Positions 1-6,068 of a DNA stretch of 10,827 bases are shown piece after piece (position 1 is the stretch's first letter; every line of letters starts with the position of its first letter). This DNA comes from an uncultured Selenomonadales bacterium (lineage in GTDB: Bacteria; Bacillota; Negativicutes; Selenomonadales; Selenomonadaceae), in NCBI GenBank assembly GCA_937915725.1, contig CALGGV010000279.1, positions 1 to 10,827 of the forward strand, read 5' to 3'. The position numbers were made by a program, and so were the translations under genes. Under the pieces are notes generated by a model that was given only the letters and a program-made list of their open reading frames with translations, had not been told where the DNA came from and searched no databases.

Positions 1-14
1 TGCCTACTGCCTAA
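1..14 (-). repeat. Two heptamer units at the window edge
   Basis: TGCCTAC and TGCCTAA lie back to back. On the minus strand they read as G-rich TAR-containing 7-mers like those found in other gaps of this window. The stretch is short and cut by the window edge, so the call is tentative. Confidence 0.35.
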
Positions 15-20
15 TAAAAC

Positions 21-49
21 TTGACAATAAAACTTTCCCAAAATATAAT
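21..49 (+). promoter_or_regulatory. Consensus sigma-70/sigma-A promoter of the topA-like/trmFO/hslVU operon
   Basis: TTGACA at 21-26 and TATAAT at 44-49 are separated by exactly 17 bases, so both hexamers and the spacing match the housekeeping consensus. Transcription would begin near 56, leaving a leader of about 38 bases before the start codon at 94. No terminator is visible between this promoter and the end of hslU, so it probably drives all four genes. No operator-like dyad is visible around it. Confidence 0.85.
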
Positions 50-93
50 CCCTTGTCTAGGAAATTATAAAAATCTACGAAGGAGAATTTTTA

Positions 94-1713
94 ATGGCGG
101 CTAAGTCTTTAATACTGGTTGAAAGTGCCAATAAAGCTAAAACTTTAAAAAAACTGTGCGGCAATTCGTATTCAGTTTTATCTACTGAAGGATTTCTTAA
201 AGCGATGCCAAAAAGCCGTTTGGCGATTGATGAAGAAAATAATTACGCCGCAGATTATAAAACCATACGCGGACAAGGTCCAACTTTACAAAAGTTGAAA
301 AAAGTAACCTTAGACGCCGGCAGAATTTTAATTGCAACAAATCAAAATGCTGAAGGCGAATTTTTGGCTAATCAATACTGCGAACTTTTTGGAATTAATG
401 AAGAATCCCGTTGCCGCGTTATTTGTGACGAATTTACAAAAAGCGCAGTAAAAGTCGCACTTCAAAACGCACGCCCTCTCGATATGAAACTTGTTGACGC
501 CTATCAAGCAAAACAACTCGTTGACAAAATCGCCAGTCACAAAATCGGAGAATATTTTTCTTACAAAATTTGGCGCGGTAATAAAGTTGGACGTTTCCGC
601 GCTATGCTTTTAAAAATAATTTCTGAAATTCAACAAGACGGTACTTTTGAAATTTCAAAAAAACTTACGGCGGCAACTTTGCAAGAATTAGCGGCGCGTG
701 ATTTAAAATTTTCTGCGTCAAAAACACGCCTGCTTTCTGCGCAACTTTACGAAGGATTTAATTTTGACAATGAAGGTTACGCGGGATTGATAAAATTCCC
801 CGCCGGCGAAATTAATTTGACTTCAGAAAATCGCACGCCCGAAAGTGTCAAAGATTTTCTCACCGACAATCAATTCAAACTGTACGAATTTATTTACAAA
901 TTAGTTACTGAAGGTTTTTCAACCAAAATTGAACTTGACGGCACGGCTACAAATTTGGCGATAATGCTTGAACTTGACAAATTGAAAATCGATTGGGCAG
1001 AATATTTTTCAATCGGTATGTTAAGTCTTATAAAAAGGCAGTATATCAAGGCGGAAAATTCTATCTACAAAATTACAGATTTAGGCGAAAAAGTTTTGAG
1101 CGCGTTGGACGGCTTTTTTGATGAAGATTTCAGCGCGGCGGCTTATAATAATTTTGCCGCTGAAGTTCAAAAAATCGCTGAAGGCAAGGCAGAAAAAATT
1201 TCTGTCATTAAAAATTACTGCGAACGATTCAATAAAGATTTTGAAAAAGCAATGGCGTCCTTGCCGGAAGGCGCAAAAATTCAAGAAATTCCCGTTATTG
1301 AAACTGATGAAATTTGCGAAAAGTGCGGAAGTAAAATGCTTTTAAAGCACGGCAGGTACGGAAATTTTTTGGCTTGTTCAAATTATCCGGAATGTAAAAA
1401 TATCAGACCGTACTTTGAAAGAATTTCTCAAAAATGTCCAAAATGTGGCGGGCAAATGACTAAAAGAACTTTAAAAGGCGGGCGTAATTCCTATGGCTGC
1501 GAAAATCCAACTTGCGATTTCAAAACGTGGGATGAGCCGTTAGAAAAACCTTGCAAAACTTGCGGCTCTACAGTTTTTGTACACAGATTCAAAGGGCGCG
1601 CCTCAATGATTTATTGCGGAAATGAAAATTGCCCGACTCGTAAAAACCATCCAATTAATAAAATCCTTGCCGATACTGAAAGAAAATCTAAATCTGGGCA
1701 GAATAAGGGATAG
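94..1713 (+). CDS. Divergent, probably inactive type IA DNA topoisomerase (TopA-like) with three zinc ribbons
   Basis: This 539-residue protein aligns by eye with bacterial topoisomerase I but is shorter than the usual 650-870 residues. The Toprim start is recognisable (VESANKAKT, with Glu10 and Lys14 matching the conserved Glu and Lys of TopA). The metal-binding DxDxE motif reads Asn83-Gln-Asn85-Ala-Glu87, so both aspartates are lost. The block LVDAYQAKQLVDKI (about 133-146) matches the TopA LVxAQQARRxLDR region. GLIKFPAGEI (231-240) sits where active enzymes have GLITYMRTDS, which puts Phe235 in place of the cleaving Tyr and loses the following Arg. Much of the gate region between this and TDLGEKVLSAL (about 328-338) is missing. 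Three Cys4 zinc ribbons fill about 408-515. AAGGAG at 80-85 lies 8 bases before the ATG. It occupies the position normally held by topA beside trmFO. I infer a DNA- or RNA-binding, non-cleaving paralogue; a true topA could lie just upstream, outside the window. Confidence 0.85.
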   Translation: MAAKSLILVESANKAKTLKKLCGNSYSVLSTEGFLKAMPKSRLAIDEENNYAADYKTIRGQGPTLQKLKKVTLDAGRILIATNQNAEGEFLANQYCELFGINEESRCRVICDEFTKSAVKVALQNARPLDMKLVDAYQAKQLVDKIASHKIGEYFSYKIWRGNKVGRFRAMLLKIISEIQQDGTFEISKKLTAATLQELAARDLKFSASKTRLLSAQLYEGFNFDNEGYAGLIKFPAGEINLTSENRTPESVKDFLTDNQFKLYEFIYKLVTEGFSTKIELDGTATNLAIMLELDKLKIDWAEYFSIGMLSLIKRQYIKAENSIYKITDLGEKVLSALDGFFDEDFSAAAYNNFAAEVQKIAEGKAEKISVIKNYCERFNKDFEKAMASLPEGAKIQEIPVIETDEICEKCGSKMLLKHGRYGNFLACSNYPECKNIRPYFERISQKCPKCGGQMTKRTLKGGRNSYGCENPTCDFKTWDEPLEKPCKTCGSTVFVHRFKGRASMIYCGNENCPTRKNHPINKILADTERKSKSGQNKG

Positions 1714-1727
1714 GAATTAGGGAAAAG
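1700..1727 (+). repeat. Degenerate heptamer array overlapping the topA-like stop codon
   Basis: Four phased 7-mers are visible: AGAATAA, GGGATAG, GAATTAG and GGAAAAG. The TAG stop of the topA-like gene is the end of the second unit, so the last residues of that protein are encoded by repeat sequence. Confidence 0.6.
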
Positions 1728-1764
1728 TTTTTCAGTAAAAAATTTTAAAGTTGAGGAAAAAAAC

Positions 1765-3066
1765 TTGAAAGTAAATATCATAGGCGCAGGGCTTGCCGGA
1801 AGTGAGGCGGCGTGGCAAATTGCAAGGCGCGGCGTCGAGGTTATTTTGTACGAAATGCGCCCGCTTAAACAAACGCCCGCTCATAAAACCGCAAATTTTG
1901 CCGAATTAGTTTGCAGTAATTCTTTGAGGGCGGCGGGGCTTACAAATGCTGTTGGAGTTTTGAAAGAAGAAATGCGCCGCCTTGATTCAGTGATAATTTC
2001 TGCCGCCGATGAAAATAAAATTCCGGCGGGCGGCGCGTTGGCAGTTGACAGGGAAAATTTCAGCGCGGCTGTTACTGAAAAAGTTAAATCCGTTGCAACC
2101 ATTATCAATGAAGAAATTACAAGCCTTGAAAATTTTATAAATTCTGATGACATTTTGATAATCGCAAGCGGACCTTTGACTGACGGCGCGCTTGCTGACG
2201 AAATAAAAAAATTTACGGGCGGCGAAGATTTTTATTTTTATGACGCGGCGGCTCCCATTGTTACGGCTGAATCTGTAAATTTTGAAAAAGCTTTTTTTGC
2301 GTCACGTTACGATAAGGGCGAAGATAAAGCTTACATAAATTGCCCAATGACACGGGAAGAATATTTAAATTTTCGCACAGAATTAATTAACGCCGAAAAA
2401 ACTAAAACTCACGAATTTGAAAAGGAAATATTTTTTGAAGGTTGCTTGCCGGTTGAGGTAATGGCGGCACGTGGCGAAGATACCTTAAGATTTGGAATGT
2501 TAAAACCGGTAGGATTAATCGACCCGCGCACGGGAAAAATTCCTTACGCTGTTTTACAGTTGCGGCAGGATAATTCGGCGGCTACGTTGTATAATTTAGT
2601 TGGTTTTCAAACGCATTTACTTTGGGGCGAACAAAAAAGAGTTTTTCGACTGATACCGGGACTTGAAAATGCTGAATTTGTTCGTTACGGCGTAATGCAT
2701 CGCAACACCTACATAAATTCGCCAAAAGTTTTATTGCCGACTTTTCAATTAAAATCTAATCCCAAAATATTTTTTGCGGGACAAATTACAGGCGTTGAAG
2801 GTTACGTTGAATCGGCGGCGGCGGGCTTAATCGCAGGAATTAACGCGGCGCGCCTTGCCAAAAATCTTGACGCGATAATTTTTCCGCTTGAAAGTTGTTG
2901 CGGCGCACTTGCAAATTACATTACAACTGCTGACGAAAAAAATTTTCAGCCTATGAATATAACTTTCGGACTTTTACCGCCACTTGAAACTAAAATAAAA
3001 AAATCTGACAGAAAATCTAAATTGGCTGAACGTGCTTTAAATGCACTTAAAAATTTTATAAACTAA
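1765..3066 (+). CDS. trmFO: Methylenetetrahydrofolate-tRNA-(uracil-5-)-methyltransferase TrmFO
   Basis: The enzyme makes 5-methyluridine at position 54 of tRNA, using methylenetetrahydrofolate as carbon donor and FAD/NAD(P)H as reductant, in the cytoplasm. The 433-residue length is normal. The N-terminal dinucleotide-binding motif IIGAGLAGSEAAW (5-17) is intact. Both cysteines known to be functionally important in the family are present: Cys50 in ELVCSNSLR and Cys227 in FEGCLPVEVMA. The C-terminal FAD-contacting GQITGVEGYVESAAAG block (339-354) is also clear. The start is TTG at 1765, chosen because the protein begins directly at the Rossmann strand and GAGG at 1753-1756 lies 8 bases before it; no ATG fits. 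The gene is 51 bases downstream of the topA-like gene in the same operon, and the topA-trmFO-hslV-hslU order is typical of Firmicutes. Confidence 0.97.
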   Translation: MKVNIIGAGLAGSEAAWQIARRGVEVILYEMRPLKQTPAHKTANFAELVCSNSLRAAGLTNAVGVLKEEMRRLDSVIISAADENKIPAGGALAVDRENFSAAVTEKVKSVATIINEEITSLENFINSDDILIIASGPLTDGALADEIKKFTGGEDFYFYDAAAPIVTAESVNFEKAFFASRYDKGEDKAYINCPMTREEYLNFRTELINAEKTKTHEFEKEIFFEGCLPVEVMAARGEDTLRFGMLKPVGLIDPRTGKIPYAVLQLRQDNSAATLYNLVGFQTHLLWGEQKRVFRLIPGLENAEFVRYGVMHRNTYINSPKVLLPTFQLKSNPKIFFAGQITGVEGYVESAAAGLIAGINAARLAKNLDAIIFPLESCCGALANYITTADEKNFQPMNITFGLLPPLETKIKKSDRKSKLAERALNALKNFIN

Positions 3067-3089
3067 AAAAAGCCGCACAGGACGTGCTT

Positions 3090-3110
3090 AATTTAGGGAA
3101 TAGGAAAAAA
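3090..3110 (+). repeat. Degenerate heptamer units between trmFO and hslV
   Basis: AATTTAG, GGAATAG and GAAAAAA run in phase, with the same orientation as the arrays after the topA-like gene and hslV. Only the middle unit is a good match, so this is the weakest of the operon-internal arrays. Confidence 0.4.
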
Positions 3111-3158
3111 GAAAGTACATTTAAGAACTAAAAAAACTTTTTATAAAGGAGCAACAAA

Positions 3159-3695
3159 ATGGAATTTCATTCAACAACGATAGTAGCCGTCAAACGCAAC
3201 GGACAAACTGCAATAGCCGGCGATGGACAAGTTACTTTTGGCGAACATACAATCATGAAGGCAACCGCCAAAAAAGTTCGCCGCCTTTATCACGATAAAG
3301 TCATTGCAGGATTTGCCGGATCAGTTGCAGACGCTTTTACACTTTTTGAAAAATTTGAAGGCAAGCTTGAGGAATGTCACGGGCATTTGCAACGCGCCGC
3401 TGTTTCACTTGCCAAAGAATGGCGCACTGATAAAATTTTGCGCAGATTAGAGGCGTTGCTTTTAGTTGCAGATAAAGATACAATTTTAATGTTATCCGGC
3501 AACGGCGAAGTTATCGAGCCCGACGGCGACGTTGCGGCTATTGGTTCCGGCGGCTTTTATGCACTTGCAGCAGGGCGCGCTTTGATTTCTCATACTGAAT
3601 TGACGGCGGCTGAAATTGCAAAAGAATCTTTATCCATTGCGGCTGATATTTGCGTTTTCACTAATCAAAATATTATCGTCGAAGAACTTAATTAA
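3159..3695 (+). CDS. hslV: ATP-dependent protease proteolytic subunit HslV (ClpQ)
   Basis: HslV forms the double-hexamer peptidase chamber that works with the HslU ATPase to degrade unfolded and regulatory proteins in the cytoplasm. At 178 residues it is the usual size. The sequence MEFHS-TTIVAV implies a five-residue propeptide removed to expose Thr6 as the catalytic N-terminal threonine. Counting from Thr6 as residue 1, Asp22 and Lys38 fall at positions 17 and 33, the conserved partners of proteasome-type active sites. GDGQVTFG (21-28) and AIGSGGFYALAAGRAL (136-151) are family hallmarks. It therefore looks like a Thr-type enzyme, unlike Bacillus CodW, for which an N-terminal Ser has been reported. 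AAAGGAG at 3145-3151 is 7 bases before the ATG. hslU follows 79 bases downstream. Confidence 0.97.
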   Translation: MEFHSTTIVAVKRNGQTAIAGDGQVTFGEHTIMKATAKKVRRLYHDKVIAGFAGSVADAFTLFEKFEGKLEECHGHLQRAAVSLAKEWRTDKILRRLEALLLVADKDTILMLSGNGEVIEPDGDVAAIGSGGFYALAAGRALISHTELTAAEIAKESLSIAADICVFTNQNIIVEELN

Positions 3696-3750
3696 AGACT
3701 AAGGGCTAGGGGTTAAGGAATAGGGACCAGTTTTTTCCTAATTCCTAAAA
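3696..3750 (+). repeat. Heptamer array with inverted arm between hslV and hslU
   Basis: Five phased 7-mers follow the hslV stop codon directly: AGACTAA, GGGCTAG, GGGTTAA, GGAATAG and GGACCAG (3696-3730). After a T6 run, two units of opposite orientation follow: CCTAATT and CCTAAAA (3737-3750). The opposed arms can pair, with bulges, into a hairpin of roughly ten base pairs (TTAAGGAATAGGGA against TTCCTAATTCCTAA). It ends 8 bases before the hslU Shine-Dalgarno sequence. It is not a good terminator, because the T-run is in the loop. Confidence 0.6.
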
Positions 3751-3774
3751 ATTGACTGAAAGGAAGTTTTCTAA

Positions 3775-5220
3775 TTGGCTAAAAAAGCTGAACTTGAAAA
3801 AAATAAAAATGCTGAACTCGGTATAAATGAACAAACACCGCGTGAAATTGTCGAAGAACTTAACAAACATATCGTAGGACAAGATGACGCCAAACGCTCC
3901 GTTGCAATAGCGTTAAGAAATCGTTGGCGCAGTCGTAAACTTTCTGACGATATTAAAGATGATGTCATTCCAAAAAATATTTTGATGATAGGCTCTACCG
4001 GCGTCGGCAAAACTGAAATTGCGCGCAGATTAGCAAAATTGGTTAAAGCTCCGTTCGTAAAAGTTGAGGCTACAAAATTTACTGAAGTTGGTTATGTAGG
4101 GCGCGACGTTGAGTCAATTATTCGTGATCTTATGCAAATTTCAGTTCGTATGGTACGCAAGCAACGCACTGAAGAAGTTAAAGAAAAAGCTACCGAAAAT
4201 GCAAACGAACGCCTTTTAGATATTCTTGTACCGGAACCTAAACGCACACAAAATCCACTTAGCAAACTTTTTGGCGGCGTCGAAAATGCTGAAGATAATA
4301 AAACCATTGATGTTGAAGAAACGCCTGCAAGCAACGCAGGACGCGATTTTGTCAAAAAACGTTTGGAGGCGGGCAAACTTGAAGAACAAGTTATCGAATT
4401 GGAAGTTGCAGACCACGCAAAACCAATGGTAGGAATGTTTAGCGGCTCCAGTCTTGAAAGTATGGGCGATAACCTGCAAGATATGATTAGCGGCTTAGTT
4501 CCAAAACGCACGCGCAAACGCAAAGTTACAGTTGCGGCGGCAAGAAAAATTCTTGAACAGGAAGAGGCAGAAAAATTAATCGATATGGAAGAAGTTGCAG
4601 AAACTGCCTTGCAACTTGCCGAACGTAGCGGGATTGTTTTTCTTGATGAAATTGACAAAGTTGCAGTCAAAGGCTCCAGTTCCGGTCCCGACGTCAGCCG
4701 TGAAGGCGTGCAACGTGATATTTTGCCTATCGTCGAAGGCTCCACCGTTATGACAAAATACGGTCCCGTTAAAACAGATTATATTTTATTCATAGCGGCG
4801 GGCGCGTTCCATACGGCAAAACCTTCAGATTTAATTCCGGAATTGCAAGGGCGTTTTCCAATTCGTGTTGAATTAAAATCTTTGCGTAAGGAAGATTTTG
4901 AGAAAATTTTAACCGAACCGCAAAACGCGCTTATCAAACAGTACAAAGAACTTTTGAAAACTGAAGGCTTGACGCTGGAATTTCAGCCGGAGGCGATTGA
5001 AAGAATTGCTGAAATGGCGTATGACGTAAACGAGCAAAGCGAAGATATTGGCGCACGCAGACTTCATACAATGTTAGAGAAACTTTTGGAAGAAATTTCA
5101 TTTTCTGCGCCGGATATGGTTAAGGAAGGCAAAACTGAAGTTAGTATCGACGCGGCTTACGTTGATGAACGCTTGAAAGAAATTGCAAAGAATCGTGACT
5201 TGTCACAGTTCATTTTATAA
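3775..5220 (+). CDS. hslU: HslUV protease ATPase subunit HslU (ClpY)
   Basis: This AAA+ unfoldase feeds substrates into HslV. At 481 residues it is slightly longer than the usual 440-470, mostly from a Lys/Glu-rich N-terminal extension of about 15 residues. The Walker A motif GSTGVGKT (73-80), pore loop GYVG (106-109), Walker B FLDEID (289-294), arginine-finger region ELQGRFPIRVEL (356-367) and sensor-2 GARRLHT (426-432) are all present. The variable I domain spans about 115-245. The C-terminus LSQFIL matches the family tail that docks into HslV pockets. The start is TTG at 3775, supported by AAGGAAG (3760-3766) 8 bases upstream. No codY-like gene follows as it does in Bacillus; the operon ends here at a terminator. 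Confidence 0.97.
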   Translation: MAKKAELEKNKNAELGINEQTPREIVEELNKHIVGQDDAKRSVAIALRNRWRSRKLSDDIKDDVIPKNILMIGSTGVGKTEIARRLAKLVKAPFVKVEATKFTEVGYVGRDVESIIRDLMQISVRMVRKQRTEEVKEKATENANERLLDILVPEPKRTQNPLSKLFGGVENAEDNKTIDVEETPASNAGRDFVKKRLEAGKLEEQVIELEVADHAKPMVGMFSGSSLESMGDNLQDMISGLVPKRTRKRKVTVAAARKILEQEEAEKLIDMEEVAETALQLAERSGIVFLDEIDKVAVKGSSSGPDVSREGVQRDILPIVEGSTVMTKYGPVKTDYILFIAAGAFHTAKPSDLIPELQGRFPIRVELKSLRKEDFEKILTEPQNALIKQYKELLKTEGLTLEFQPEAIERIAEMAYDVNEQSEDIGARRLHTMLEKLLEEISFSAPDMVKEGKTEVSIDAAYVDERLKEIAKNRDLSQFIL

Positions 5221-5231
5221 AAATTAACCGC

Positions 5232-5280
5232 AAAAAATTAGCGCGGCTCCGTAAAATTTAGGCGGCTGCCGCGCTTTTTT
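5232..5280. terminator. Bidirectional intrinsic terminator, copy 1 (ends hslU)
   Basis: AGCGCGGC (5240-5247) pairs perfectly with GCCGCGCT (5268-5275) around a 20-base loop. It is followed by a T6 run (5275-5280) and preceded by an A6 run (5232-5237), so it can act in both directions. It lies 20 bases after the hslU stop. Confidence 0.88.
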
Positions 5281-5304
5281 ATTTCTAAAAAATTATTCAA
5301 TTTA

Positions 5305-5412
5305 TTAATCTGTCAAAAAAACGACGTTCAAATTTTTCAAAAAGCCACTATCTTCATTTGCAATTAAAATTCTGCTTGCGTCGGAGGCACTCAAAACAGG
5401 GTTGCTATTAAA
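5305..5412 (-). pseudogene. Duplicated C-terminal fragment of the neighbouring exported protein
   Basis: On the minus strand this reads 35 codons ending in NVVFLTD and TAA, nearly identical to the C-terminus of the intact gene at 5495-5986. It has no start codon or ribosome binding site, and a stop lies in frame just upstream, so it should not be translated. Three of 35 residues differ (Val to Ala, Ala to Ser, Val to Ile). It is a by-product of the 190-bp tandem duplication. Confidence 0.85.
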
Positions 5413-5421
5413 ATTAATCGC

Positions 5422-5470
5422 AAAAAATTAGCGCGGCTCCGTACCACTTAGGCGGCTACCGCGCTTTTTT
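5422..5470. terminator. Bidirectional intrinsic terminator, copy 2 (ends the exported-protein gene)
   Basis: AGCGCGG (5430-5436) pairs with CCGCGCT (5459-5465), flanked by A6 and T6 runs. Compared with copy 1, one stem position has changed to a C-A mismatch (GCC to ACC), which leaves seven pairs. It is the first terminator met by transcripts of the minus-strand gene. Confidence 0.85.
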
Positions 5471-5494
5471 ATTTCTAAAAAATTATTCAATTTA

Positions 5495-5986
5495 TTAATC
5501 TGTCAAAAAAACAACGTTCAAATTTTTCAAAAAACCACTATCTTCATTTGCAATTAAAACTCTGCTTGCATCTGCGACACTCAAAACAGGGTTGCTGTTA
5601 AAATTACTCAATTTCATAGCGGGCACAATAATTGGGTTAGAGCCTGCGCGAGAAGTTTCATTCATATTTGTAGCATAAGCCGCCATTCCAATTTCATTAA
5701 TTTTATCAAGGTCTAAATCTTTATCGCCGTAAATAATTTCGCCGTTTTCGTCCTTAATGACGGGGGACATAACGCGCTGCAAATTTAAACCGCGACAATC
5801 TATGATAACGCCGGTGTACCCTTCAGTTTGTTTTTTTATTTTAGGTGTAGTTTCAGAATTTATTTCTACGTTAATTTGGGCTGAAACGGACGCCGAAACA
5901 GAAACAGAATCTGCCAGCGCGTAATTTGGAATTGCGGCAAAAATTGTAGTGGCAAATATCAGCAGAATTAATTTTGAACTTTGCAA
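5495..5986 (-). CDS. Small exported protein, possibly LPP20-like, function unknown
   Basis: With the start chosen here the product is 163 residues. It opens with a clear signal peptide: MQSSK, a hydrophobic core LILLIFATTIFAA, then ALA-D as the likely cleavage site near residue 25. A Ser/Val-rich low-complexity stretch (DSVSVSASVSAQ) follows. The mature region has GVIIDCRGLNLQ, MSPVIKDENGEIIYG and a conserved-looking tail NSNPVLSVADASRVLIANE. I recall similar exported proteins in Negativicutes assigned to the LPP20 family, but this is recognition from memory. There is no lipobox cysteine. The start is TTG at 5986, because AAAGGA lies 8 bases upstream of it. The in-frame ATG at 5995 sits directly against that AAAGG, and the more distal TTG at 6055 has no ribosome binding site. 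The last 35 codons are duplicated downstream. Confidence 0.75.
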   Translation of the reverse strand: MQSSKLILLIFATTIFAAIPNYALADSVSVSASVSAQINVEINSETTPKIKKQTEGYTGVIIDCRGLNLQRVMSPVIKDENGEIIYGDKDLDLDKINEIGMAAYATNMNETSRAGSNPIIVPAMKLSNFNSNPVLSVADASRVLIANEDSGFLKNLNVVFLTD

Positions 5987-6023
5987 ATTAATCATCCTTT
6001 CAATTTTCAGAGCAATTTTTTTT

Positions 6024-6029
6024 ATTATA
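6024..6029 (-). promoter_or_regulatory. Possible -10 element for the exported-protein gene
   Basis: The minus strand reads TATAAT here, about 38 bases before the chosen TTG start. No good -35 hexamer lies 16-18 bases upstream; TTGAGA is present but at a 20-base spacing. The gene may equally be read through from the HAD gene, whose stop is 80 bases upstream. Confidence 0.35.
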
Positions 6030-6068
6030 GCAATGAAAAATGAAAAGATTCTCAAAAAAACTTTAAAG

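Larger units (their letters stand above)
5221..5606. repeat. 190-bp tandem direct duplication
   Basis: Bases 5221-5410 and 5411-5600 are the same unit with an exact 190-base offset, no indels, and 13 differences by my count. Matching continues for six more bases (AAATTA at 5601-5606). The unit contains a bidirectional terminator plus the last 35 codons of the convergent gene that ends at 5495. The left boundary falls right after the hslU stop codon, so hslU is untouched. The left copy is the non-coding duplicate and the right copy remains part of the live gene. Confidence 0.95.

Noticed and set aside
94..1713. Frameshifted or truncated topA pseudogene
   Set aside because: The frame is open over 539 codons, and the Toprim start and zinc-ribbon cysteines are preserved. 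The promoter and ribosome binding site are near ideal, so divergence rather than decay fits better.
3120..3147. TTTAAG with TATAAA at 16 bases as an internal hslV promoter
   Set aside because: The TATAAA overlaps the hslV ribosome binding site, so transcripts would start too close to the ATG to carry it.
4092..4745. 217-residue open frame on the minus strand inside hslU
   Set aside because: It lies wholly opposite a clear hslU coding frame, is rich in Ser, Arg and Leu as expected for an antisense shadow, has no recognisable domain, and has no ribosome binding site that I can see.
5221..5606. CRISPR-like or mobile-element origin of the direct repeat
   Set aside because: There are only two copies of 190 bp with no spacer, no terminal inverted repeats, no target-site duplication and no transposase gene; a simple tandem duplication explains it.
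6053..6055. TTG at 6055 as the start of the exported protein
   Set aside because: No Shine-Dalgarno sequence precedes it, and it would place about 23 extra, Lys-rich residues before a complete signal peptide.
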